From NCBI GenBank assembly GCA_023388635.1, contig JAEWFW010000018.1, positions 1 to 64,000 of the forward strand: a stretch of DNA of 64,000 bases, given 5' to 3'. This document shows positions 27,331 to 34,997 of this stretch, piece by piece. This stretch comes from Bacillota bacterium (lineage in GTDB: Bacteria > Bacillota > Bacilli > Desulfuribacillales > Desulfuribacillaceae). Each line of letters opens with the position of its first letter. The first letter of the stretch is position 1. The notes below the pieces were generated by a model. The model was given only the letters and a program-made list of their open reading frames with translations. It was not told where the DNA came from and searched no databases. The position numbers and the translations under genes are program-made.

Positions 27331-27924
27331 GTGGATTGTGCAAAAGTTGGACGGCTTATTTTACAACTACGCAAGGAAAAAGGGATGACCCAGCAGCAGG
27401 TGGCAGATAGATTGAATATCAGCAATAAGACTGTTTCCAAGTGGGAGTGTGGCTTGGGATGCCCTGATGTCACACTGTGGGATGAACTTTCCAGTGTATT
27501 AGGTGCAGATATTATTAAGCTACTACAGGGGGAGCTCCACCCCAATCGGCATGATGTTGGTAAAATTGATCAAGCGCGGTTTTATGTATGTCCGATTTGC
27601 GGCAATATTCTCGTCAGTACGAGTAAGGCATCGATCTCCTGCTGTGGTCGTAAGCTGCCACCGTTGATCTCCACTCCTCACACGCCAGAACACGAGGTGC
27701 TTGTTGAAGAAATGGATTTGGACCACTATGTCACCTTAAACCACGAAATGCGAAAAGATCACTACATCGCCTTTGCCGCATATGTACTTGATGACAGGGT
27801 GCTGCTCATCCGTTTATATCCAGAGCAAAGTGCGGCGTTTCGTTTACCGATGATGAAAGGTGGCGGGAATCTGTACCTGTATTGCACGCAACACGGGTTG
27901 CAGAAATATCCGTTTACTCTATGA
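27331..27924 (+). CDS. XRE-type regulator with desulfoferrodoxin-like C-terminus
   Basis: A 197-aa protein. Residues about 5-60 form an XRE helix-turn-helix (MTQQQVADRLNISNKTVSKWE). Then comes a zinc-ribbon-like CPICGN...SCCG (about 86-111) and a domain resembling the desulfoferrodoxin/neelaredoxin fold (DHYVTLNHEMRKDHYIAFAAYV), which in the enzyme binds iron. Whether the iron ligands are complete here is unclear, so redox or metal sensing is only suggested. The GTG at 27331 is preferred because GGAGGG lies 8 bases upstream. An ATG at 27316 would bury that site. It lies 36 bases after the MoxR-VWA gene and may regulate it. Confidence 0.75.
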   Translation: MDCAKVGRLILQLRKEKGMTQQQVADRLNISNKTVSKWECGLGCPDVTLWDELSSVLGADIIKLLQGELHPNRHDVGKIDQARFYVCPICGNILVSTSKASISCCGRKLPPLISTPHTPEHEVLVEEMDLDHYVTLNHEMRKDHYIAFAAYVLDDRVLLIRLYPEQSAAFRLPMMKGGGNLYLYCTQHGLQKYPFTL

Positions 27925-27951
27925 ATAGCATTCTTCAAAAGAAGTAACCGG

Positions 27952-28584
27952 TTACAAATCCATATAAACTTTTACGGCAACAACTGCCAGTTGTGTGCGG
28001 TTCTTTACCATGCATTTGGCAATTAGATCGGCGACAATATTCCGCACTCTGCCGGAAGATATGCCCAGTACAGAAGAAATTTCATCATTTGTCATGCCTT
28101 CGATGACTAGTTGTAATACTTCTTTCTCTCTAGCTGTGAAATTAAACGGCATTGGTCTCTGATGATCGGTTTTTACCGTCTCTTGACCAATGCTAAATGC
28201 GTGTTCATGTACATATCCTTCGCCGTAATACGCGTTCGACATCACGGTAGAAAGTGAATTAGCATCGATGTCTTTTAATACATAGCCGTCGGCTCCATTT
28301 TTGAAAGCCGCCGCCATATTCTTTTCGTCATCTTCGCCTGTCAGTACGAGAATTTTTATATTGCTGTTCAAGATCTTTATATCCCGTATTGCGTCAAGTC
28401 CAGAATAGACAGGCATATTGAGATCCATTAATATAATGTCAGGTTCTAACCGCAAACTCATCTCTACCGCTTCTTTTCCGTCTTTGGCACATCCGACAAC
28501 TGTAAAACCAGGCTCTTTCTCAATGACTATCCGCAAACAGTCCCTTAGAATTTTCACATCGTCGACGATCAGAACTTTAATCAT
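27952..28584 (-). CDS. NarL/LuxR-family response regulator
   Basis: A 210-aa response regulator: receiver domain with D9-D10 and phospho-acceptor D54 (IILMDLNMP), lysine in GYVLKDID, and a C-terminal LuxR-type helix-turn-helix (about 145-205, FTAREKEVLQLVIEGMTNDE followed by ISSVLGISSGRV). Phosphorylation should control DNA binding. Its start overlaps the stop of the HPt gene by 4 bases, so the two are co-expressed. No histidine kinase is next to them. Confidence 0.9.
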   Translation of the reverse strand: MIKVLIVDDVKILRDCLRIVIEKEPGFTVVGCAKDGKEAVEMSLRLEPDIILMDLNMPVYSGLDAIRDIKILNSNIKILVLTGEDDEKNMAAAFKNGADGYVLKDIDANSLSTVMSNAYYGEGYVHEHAFSIGQETVKTDHQRPMPFNFTAREKEVLQLVIEGMTNDEISSVLGISSGRVRNIVADLIAKCMVKNRTQLAVVAVKVYMDL

Positions 28585-28979
28585 CGTATCACCTCCCTTG
28601 TGATTGAAAATTTTTCCAGCATGATTTTTAGAAGTGTCACTTCTTTATGTACGGTAATGTCTTGTTCTTTTATCGCCGTTTCAAAGCGCGTGCAAATTTC
28701 CTGCAATTCAGGCAGCCGCAGGTTGCTGGATACGCCTTTCATCTGGTGGGCAAGCAAACTCATTTTATGGTAATCTGTGCTTTCATACGCTAAGTCAAGC
28801 TCTTGGATGAAAGCAGGAATTGTTAATATGAATGATTCTAACAGTTCACGAGCTTCTTCAAATGAAAAATTCATCTCACTTGCAAGCATAATGACTGATC
28901 TTTCAAAGATTTCGGTTATTTCTTTCTTATTTTCGGAAAAGTCCGCACAATTGTTCAGGTGGTGTGCAAATGGCTGCAT
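28581..28979 (-). CDS. Histidine phosphotransfer (HPt) protein
   Basis: A 132-aa all-helical protein with an HPt domain (about 40-130). The phospho-accepting histidine is H78 in LLAHQMKGVSSNLRL, which matches the family's HxLKGxSxxLG pattern. HPt proteins relay phosphate between receivers in multistep phosphorelays. It lies upstream of and overlaps the LuxR-type regulator, the probable phosphate receiver. The ATG at 28979 has AAAGGGAGA upstream. A donor hybrid kinase must be encoded elsewhere. Confidence 0.85.
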   Translation of the reverse strand: MQPFAHHLNNCADFSENKKEITEIFERSVIMLASEMNFSFEEARELLESFILTIPAFIQELDLAYESTDYHKMSLLAHQMKGVSSNLRLPELQEICTRFETAIKEQDITVHKEVTLLKIMLEKFSITREVIR

Positions 28980-29440
28980 AATGATTTTCTCCCTTTAAGA
29001 ATTTTTAATATCTACTATGTCACAATTTATTAACTGAAAAATGACATACGAAAACCGACCATGCTCATTATGGTCGGTTGCACTAGTTGCTCCAAACTAT
29101 CTTAAGTGCCCAAATGATAGATAGTTTATCAAAGCTGCCCAAATTGTATGTGATCATTGGAATGCCAAATACTATGGTTAAAGTTCCTTTACATCTTATA
29201 TTTTTATCCATAAAAAAGCAATGCCTTTATTGGAAAAATTTATGATTAAGATTTTAAAACATCTTACTTTGATTAAATTTATTAAAAACAAGCCATTTTT
29301 TGTTTTACCGTGACACTTGACACTATTAGAAGTTATTTTAAGAATCTACAATAGTATCAGATTATTGATATCGACTTTTACAGTAGGAAGAACTGACTGC
29401 ATTATTTTTATCGATATATAAATTATAGGAAGGAATAGAA
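28980..29440. other. Intergenic region with two hairpins between divergent genes
   Basis: No gene is seen. A perfect 10-bp hairpin, AACCGACCAT / ATGGTCGGTT (29053-29079), would be followed by TTTT when read on the minus strand, so it could act as an attenuator upstream of the HPt gene. A second inverted repeat, AAACTATCT / AGATAGTTT (29094-29102 and 29119-29127), lies beside it. The rest is AT-rich and presumably carries the divergent promoters. Confidence 0.45.
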
Positions 29441-30649
29441 ATGGATATCTATATAGGGCGTCAACCAATATTTAACCGCCAGTTGCATGTTTATGGGTAC
29501 GAGTTGCTATACCGTAAAAGCATGAATAACTTTTACGAGGGGACAGACGATAACCAAGCGACTGCTGAATTGATTAATAATGCTTTTCTATCCATGGAAT
29601 TGCACGATCTCACCGAAGGAACAAGGGCATTTATAAATTTTTCAGGAGCAATGCTGACTAATGAAATCCCTTTTTTATTACCTAAAGATGAAATAGTCGT
29701 GGAAATATTAGAACGGGTACAGGTGACTGACAAAATTATTGAAGCCTGTCGGCGTTTGAAAAAAGACGGCTATCTGCTCGCACTTGACGATTTTGTTTTT
29801 CACACTTCATATCTTCCACTGATTGAGCTGGCAGATATCATAAAAGTTGAATTTTCCGTCACGCCGCGTGCAACGCAACGTCAATTAATACAGACATATG
29901 GTAGCAGTAAAATTAAATTTTTAGCCGAAAAAGTTGAAACGCGTGAAGACTATCAAGCAGCTCTTGATATGGGTTATGACTACTTTCAGGGATATTTTTT
30001 CAGTAAACCTGTAATCATTCACAATAAAGAAGTGCAAGGCATCCATCAGAATTACATACGCATCTTAGCGGAGCTAGACCAGGAAGAGCCAGATTATCAC
30101 GAACTGACTAAAATCATTGAAGCAGACTTGGGACTTTCTTACAAGTTCTTGAAGCTGGCGAACTCTCCATACTGGGGTGCATTCCATACGATTTATTCGA
30201 TCAGGCAGGCACTGGTGCGTGTCGGAACAGCTGAAATTAAAAAATGGGTCTATTTGATGATGTTAAAAGAATTTGAATCTGCAGAAAATAAAGAATTGAC
30301 TAAAAATTGTTTGGTTCGAGCCAAACTTATGGAGTTGCTTGCGCATGAAATTGGGATGGGAGACAAGCATCTGGAATTTTTTATGACGGGATTATTCTCA
30401 TCAATTGATGTGCTTTTGGACAGGAGTATGAAAAGTATCGTTGCGGACCTGCCGTTTGTCGTTGATGTCAGGGATGCGTTGCTCGGTTATGACAACCTTA
30501 TCAGACGAACGCTTGTTGCCGTACTTGCTAATGAGATGGTGATTGATTCGGAAACACTCGTTGGCAGGCTGATCGCAGATATAAGCGGGCAACGGATGAC
30601 AACTTTGTACATTGAAGCACTGAAATGGGTCAAAGGCTTGGAATATTGA
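29441..30649 (+). CDS. EAL-HDOD domain signalling protein (YuxH/CdgJ type)
   Basis: A 402-aa cytoplasmic protein with an N-terminal EAL-like domain (about 1-200) and a C-terminal HDOD domain (about 200-390). The start IYIGRQPIFNRQLHVYGYELLYR is the hallmark of this family. The EAL signature appears as YELLYR and several residues needed for c-di-GMP cleavage look altered, although ALDDF is present, so it may bind rather than degrade c-di-GMP. In other bacteria members of the family influence motility. It lies 32 bases upstream of a receiver-GGDEF gene on the same strand, which makes a c-di-GMP control pair. Confidence 0.87.
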   Translation: MDIYIGRQPIFNRQLHVYGYELLYRKSMNNFYEGTDDNQATAELINNAFLSMELHDLTEGTRAFINFSGAMLTNEIPFLLPKDEIVVEILERVQVTDKIIEACRRLKKDGYLLALDDFVFHTSYLPLIELADIIKVEFSVTPRATQRQLIQTYGSSKIKFLAEKVETREDYQAALDMGYDYFQGYFFSKPVIIHNKEVQGIHQNYIRILAELDQEEPDYHELTKIIEADLGLSYKFLKLANSPYWGAFHTIYSIRQALVRVGTAEIKKWVYLMMLKEFESAENKELTKNCLVRAKLMELLAHEIGMGDKHLEFFMTGLFSSIDVLLDRSMKSIVADLPFVVDVRDALLGYDNLIRRTLVAVLANEMVIDSETLVGRLIADISGQRMTTLYIEALKWVKGLEY

Positions 30650-30681
30650 CACAAATAGCGTGGAGGGAGGTTAGGTTTATT

Positions 30682-31605
30682 ATGGTAATTTTAATTGTTG
30701 ACGATAGCATTGAAATATTGCATAAGGTAAAAAGGCATTTAGAAATGACCTTTGAAGGAGAGATTGCGATTGCACAGTCAGCCGAACAAGGGATAGCGTT
30801 CTTATCTGACGATGTTGATTTAATATTACTGGACGTAGTCATGCTAGAGAAAGACGGGATAGCAACTTGTCGTGAAATCAAAAGCAATCCGGTGTATGCT
30901 GACATACCGGTCATGTTTATTACACAGAATCATAGTCCTGAAATTTTGGAGAAAGCATTTCTTGCCGGAGCATCCGATTTTATCAAAAAACCCTTTGATA
31001 AATTGGAATTAAAAGCGAGGGTACGGTCTTTGCTGCGTCTAAGCCATGAAATCAAACAGCGTAAGCAGCGCGAGCAGGAGTTGGAGCGCCTTTCAATGGT
31101 CGATGGACTTACTGGCGTAGCCAACCGGCGATATTTTGACAAAACAATCGAGCATGAATGGAAATTGGCTTTACGTCACAAACACCCGCTTTCCCTGATT
31201 ATGTTTGATATCGATCATTTTAAAAAATACAATGATATATACGGTCATCAAGGCGGCGATCAAGCCTTGAAAGCTGTCGCGTCGGTAGCAGCGGATGAAT
31301 TGAAACGCCCAACGGATACAATTGCCAGATACGGCGGTGAAGAATTTGCAATTATTCTCCCCAATACAAATTCTGCTGGGGCTTATATGGTTGCTGAACG
31401 AATTCGCAAGCATATAGAAACTATTGAAATTTGTCATGAGAAATTTCAATTGTGTTCTTCTGTGACAGTTAGTTTTGGAGTCGCCGAAGCTAATAATGTC
31501 AATCGGTGTTCAATTAAACAATTAATTGCAGAGACTGACAAAGCTCTTTATCAAGCCAAACACAGTGGTCGGAATTGCACAGTAGTAAGTAATACCTGTG
31601 TTTGA
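30682..31605 (+). CDS. Response regulator diguanylate cyclase (receiver-GGDEF)
   Basis: A 307-aa PleD/WspR-like protein. The receiver domain (1-125) has D7-D8, phospho-acceptor D51 (ILLDVVM) and lysine in FIKKPFD. The GGDEF domain (about 145-305) has MFDIDHFKKYND and the active GGEEF motif in ARYGGEEFAIIL. Phosphorylation would switch on c-di-GMP synthesis. No RxxD inhibitory site was confirmed. Start at 30682: a longer frame begins at 30625 inside the previous gene, but the GGAGGGAGG site and the receiver's MVILIVDD start favour 30682. Likely co-transcribed with the EAL-HDOD gene. Confidence 0.9.
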   Translation: MVILIVDDSIEILHKVKRHLEMTFEGEIAIAQSAEQGIAFLSDDVDLILLDVVMLEKDGIATCREIKSNPVYADIPVMFITQNHSPEILEKAFLAGASDFIKKPFDKLELKARVRSLLRLSHEIKQRKQREQELERLSMVDGLTGVANRRYFDKTIEHEWKLALRHKHPLSLIMFDIDHFKKYNDIYGHQGGDQALKAVASVAADELKRPTDTIARYGGEEFAIILPNTNSAGAYMVAERIRKHIETIEICHEKFQLCSSVTVSFGVAEANNVNRCSIKQLIAETDKALYQAKHSGRNCTVVSNTCV

Positions 31606-31624
31606 TTTTAAATTATACTTACTG

Positions 31625-31655
31625 AAAAAAGGGACTTGCTATAGTCTCTTTTTTC
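31625..31655 (+). terminator. Terminator after the receiver-GGDEF gene
   Basis: The AAAAAAGGGACT / AGTCTCTTTTTT stem has one G-U pair and a short loop, and the 3' arm itself supplies the T run. Confidence 0.8.
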
Positions 31656-31747
31656 GTATTTGTTATTTTAGTTTGCCAACATCTATGCGCATATTTATAT
31701 TTTCTAGAGGGGAAAGCTAATATTAGTAAATATTTGGAGGGATCAAG

Positions 31748-32875
31748 ATGAAAGCGATTGTATACGAAGGAATAAAAAATGTAAAAGTAAAAAATATTGA
31801 GGATCCCAAAATCATAAAAAGAGATGATATCATCGTTAAAGTAACTTCAACTGCCATTTGCGGTTCAGATTTGCACTTGATACATGGTATGGTTCCCAAC
31901 ATGCCCCAAGGTTTTGTACTGGGACATGAAACGATGGGGATTGTAGAAGAGATAGGAAAGGACGTACACAAAGTTAAAAAAGGGGATCGTGTAATTATTC
32001 CTTTTCCGGTTTCCTGTGGTCACTGTTGGTACTGCCAGCATGATTTGTCGAGCCAATGCGACAACTCAAATGCTAACGGAGAAGCTGGAGGAATTTTTGG
32101 TTACAGCAATACTTATGGAGGCTATGAAGGAGGACAGGCGGAGTATTTAAGAGTTCCTTATGCCAATATAGGACCGACCATTGTTCCCGAAGAATTGACC
32201 GATGAGCAGGTGCTGTTCCTGACCGATATATTGCCCACTTCTTATTGGGGAGTGGAAAATGGTGGTGTAAAACAAGATGACACTGTCGTCGTGTTGGGAT
32301 GCGGTCCTGTGGGTCTTTTGACCATTAAATGGGCGGCACTTCAAGGAGCGAAACGAATTATTGCCGTAGATTATATTGACTATCGCCTGGACCATGCAAA
32401 AAAATACGGGGTGGAAGTCATTAATTTTGAGCAACATGAAAACACCGGAGAATATATCAAAGAAATCACCCATGGTGGGGCAGATGTGGTTATCGATTGT
32501 GTCGGTATGGATGGAAAGATGAGTACATTTGAAATGATTGAAACGGCGCTAAAGCTGCAGGGAGGTTCTAAGTCTGCAATTGAGATAGCCACTCAGGCAG
32601 TACGAAAAGGAGGAACCGTTTCTATCGTAGGTGTATATGGAGCCCGATATAATATGTTTCCATTAGGTGATTTCTTTGCACGGAATATTACTTTGAAAAT
32701 GGGACAATGCCCGGCACATACCTATGTAGACCGAATACTTAAACTAATAAAAGAAGGGAAATTTGATGCCACCGATATTATTACTCATCGTCTATCCCTG
32801 GATAAAGGGGAGCACGCCTATGAAATTTTTGATAAAAAGCAGGATCATTGTATCAAGGTCATTTTAAAACCTTGA
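31748..32875 (+). CDS. Zinc-dependent alcohol dehydrogenase (formaldehyde-dehydrogenase-like)
   Basis: A 375-aa medium-chain dehydrogenase. Catalytic zinc ligands are in STAICGSDLHL and GHETMGIV, and the structural zinc cysteines in SCGHCWYCQHDLSSQC (CxxCxxC...C). The NAD-binding Rossmann motif is VVLGCGPVGLL. The long insertion with GYSNTYGGYEGGQAEYLRVP and the overall order resemble glutathione-independent formaldehyde dehydrogenase-like enzymes. The substrate is uncertain. The start follows TTGGAGGG. An MBL-fold hydrolase gene follows 34 bases downstream. Confidence 0.88.
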   Translation: MKAIVYEGIKNVKVKNIEDPKIIKRDDIIVKVTSTAICGSDLHLIHGMVPNMPQGFVLGHETMGIVEEIGKDVHKVKKGDRVIIPFPVSCGHCWYCQHDLSSQCDNSNANGEAGGIFGYSNTYGGYEGGQAEYLRVPYANIGPTIVPEELTDEQVLFLTDILPTSYWGVENGGVKQDDTVVVLGCGPVGLLTIKWAALQGAKRIIAVDYIDYRLDHAKKYGVEVINFEQHENTGEYIKEITHGGADVVIDCVGMDGKMSTFEMIETALKLQGGSKSAIEIATQAVRKGGTVSIVGVYGARYNMFPLGDFFARNITLKMGQCPAHTYVDRILKLIKEGKFDATDIITHRLSLDKGEHAYEIFDKKQDHCIKVILKP

Positions 32876-32909
32876 TGCTAAAGGATTTTTATGAATGGAG
32901 GGCTGGTTT

Positions 32910-33737
32910 ATGATTAATCAGTTGCTTAAAGGTTTATCGAAAATAACAACTACTTCACAGGAGGTTTTGCCTGACATCTTTCTTCTGCATTTTACTATAG
33001 TTACCGCATGCATAGTAGGCAAGAAAGGTGATTGGGTACTGATCGATACAGGTTTGGAGAATTCCTACGATTTTATAGTGGAATCGGCTGCAAAACGCTT
33101 TGGCAAAGAAAGCTGTCCTCAGTCCATCCTTTTAACTCATGGACATTTTGATCATATTGGTTCTGTTGGCAGATTGGCTGAATATTGGGATGTTCCTGTC
33201 TATGCACATGAACTCGAAATACCGTATATTACAGGAAAACAAGACTATCCTTTAGGTGATTCGGAAGTAGATGAGGGTCTGGTAGCTAAAATGTCACCTT
33301 CTTTTCCTCACAGAAGCATCGACCTCGGATTTCGGGCTGTTACCCTTCCTGAGGATGGGAGTGTACCCGGAATGCCGGACTGGAAATGGATACACACGCC
33401 AGGTCATACGGAAGGACACGTATCTTTTTTTCGGGAAAGAGATAAGGTTCTTATTGTAGGTGACGCCTTTACAACAACGAAGCAGGAATCGATTACTTCA
33501 GTATTGACCCAGCGAGAACAGATTAAAGGTCCTCCGGCGTATCTCACTACGGATTGGTATGCAGCAGAAAAATCAGTGAAGCGTATCAAGGAATTGGCAC
33601 CTGAATGGGTAATTCCAAGCCATGGACTACCGATGAAGGGCGAAGAGTTAATGAAGCATCTAGAAATTCTTACAAAGCATTTTGAAGAAATAGCCATACC
33701 CAACCAAGGACGTTTTGTGGAAGAAAGAGATAATTAG
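32910..33737 (+). CDS. MBL-fold metallo-hydrolase
   Basis: A 275-aa metallo-beta-lactamase-fold enzyme. The zinc-binding HxHxDH motif is LLTHGHFDHIGS, followed by the third histidine in HTPGHTEGHVSFF, the bridging aspartate in VGDAF and the last histidine in PSHGLPM. This family hydrolyses thioesters, lactones or similar bonds, and the substrate is not evident. An ATG at 32895 contains the GGAGG site itself, so the start at 32910 is chosen. It is probably in an operon with the alcohol dehydrogenase, which suggests a shared role in detoxifying an aldehyde adduct, though this is inference. Confidence 0.85.
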   Translation: MINQLLKGLSKITTTSQEVLPDIFLLHFTIVTACIVGKKGDWVLIDTGLENSYDFIVESAAKRFGKESCPQSILLTHGHFDHIGSVGRLAEYWDVPVYAHELEIPYITGKQDYPLGDSEVDEGLVAKMSPSFPHRSIDLGFRAVTLPEDGSVPGMPDWKWIHTPGHTEGHVSFFRERDKVLIVGDAFTTTKQESITSVLTQREQIKGPPAYLTTDWYAAEKSVKRIKELAPEWVIPSHGLPMKGEELMKHLEILTKHFEEIAIPNQGRFVEERDN

Positions 33738-33769
33738 TTCCTTACGAAAATAATATAGAAAAACAACAT

Positions 33770-33813
33770 ATAGCGCTCTTTGAGTTCAAAATGAACCGAA
33801 GGGTGCTTTTTTA
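33770..33813 (+). terminator. Terminator after the MBL-fold hydrolase
   Basis: The AGCGCTCTTTGAGTTCA and TGAACCGAAGGGTGCT arms pair imperfectly and end in six T. Confidence 0.65.
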
Positions 33814-33972
33814 TATTTTGTATCAGCTACTTTATTATAAAAGATTTTTACAAAGGTGCTTGTTACAAAATATTAGCATATAGTAGTTACAACTAATAAG
33901 TTTTGGAGATGTGAGACTGCTAAATACATAGAATTTTCATTTCGAAATTAAATAATTAAAGGAGGTATTGTT

Positions 33973-34875
33973 TTGCTATCAAGACAAGAGTTTATTAGAG
34001 TTTCTCTAGAAATAAATCTTTTTTTTCAAAGAATTATGAAGGAACATCTATTTTTTATAGAAACCAATCTACAACCAGTTGAAACTGCTTGTATTGCAGA
34101 GGCGAATATGTTAAAACAGAACTTTGAACAACTTCTAGCTCAAACAGTATACTATGCAAATGGCGCAATATCTGAATCTGCTATTAAATCAAATGAATTC
34201 GTTACCCCGTATACGTTAAGAGCAGAACAAGTAAATTCAACGTTAACAGGAGCAAATATTAACACGGGAATTACTAAAAGTGAATATCAATTAGTCGGTG
34301 CTGCGAATTTTTATTACAGTGAATGGCTGGAGAATGAAGTATATGAGCTAAATAGAAGATCATATTTTCTGCTCAAAGAAGTAATTGCATTTCAAAAGAA
34401 ATTATTGGATCTTGTGTTAGAGTGTAAAATATTTATTACTTTATATCCTGAAATGTTAGAGCATGATACCCGTGAAGCAGAATACTACTTAGCAATATTA
34501 GAAAGCCTTTCAAATAGAAACCTTCCCCAAAAGACCCTTTGTGAGGAGCTAAACTTCTGGAACGATATAATGGGAGAGCATGCTCAGTTTATTGACGGGA
34601 TGTTAGATCCAACAGAGAAAAGTCTTAAGGAAATCGCAGAAACTTCTGCAAAGGAGTTTGAAAAGTTAGTAGAGGAATGTATTAAAACCGCTGAAAATCA
34701 AATTATTCAAATGAGTTTAAAATCCACGGAAGAAATTCAGGCATTTAAAAGATCATCTACAGAAGGACTGCTAAAGTGTGAAATTAAATCAATTATTCCT
34801 CCGCTATTAGCAGATCATGTATTACGTGAGGCGAATCATTATTTAAGATTATTAAAGATGATGGGAAGACAATGA
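33973..34875 (+). CDS. DUF2935 family helical protein
   Basis: A 300-aa protein of the DUF2935 family, common in Bacillota. It consists almost entirely of helices in two similar halves. Each half carries an E-rich segment and a histidine (MKEHLFFIETNL near residue 23 and MGEHAQFIDGML near 203), a pattern reminiscent of di-metal or haemerythrin-like bundles. The start is TTG at 33973 with GGAGG 7 bases upstream. No function is established and no operon partner is seen. Confidence 0.8.
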   Translation: MLSRQEFIRVSLEINLFFQRIMKEHLFFIETNLQPVETACIAEANMLKQNFEQLLAQTVYYANGAISESAIKSNEFVTPYTLRAEQVNSTLTGANINTGITKSEYQLVGAANFYYSEWLENEVYELNRRSYFLLKEVIAFQKKLLDLVLECKIFITLYPEMLEHDTREAEYYLAILESLSNRNLPQKTLCEELNFWNDIMGEHAQFIDGMLDPTEKSLKEIAETSAKEFEKLVEECIKTAENQIIQMSLKSTEEIQAFKRSSTEGLLKCEIKSIIPPLLADHVLREANHYLRLLKMMGRQ

Positions 34876-34916
34876 GCTGTTTTATCAAGTAATAATGAAA
34901 AGATAAAAAAGTTTGT

Positions 34917-34945
34917 ACCGCCAGCCATTAGCTGGCGGTGTTTTA
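34917..34945 (+). terminator. Terminator between the convergent DUF2935 and DUF2207 genes
   Basis: Perfect 9-bp stem ACCGCCAGC / GCTGGCGGT with a 5-base loop, followed by GTTTTAGTT. It could also serve the minus-strand gene. Confidence 0.8.
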
Positions 34946-34997
34946 GTTAGTGCTCCGAAATATTCATACGTTAATTATTATATCAAAATGTAGATAA

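Noticed and set aside
29000..29440. c-di-GMP riboswitch ahead of the EAL-HDOD gene
   Set aside because: I could not find the conserved GEMM core or a matching stem arrangement.
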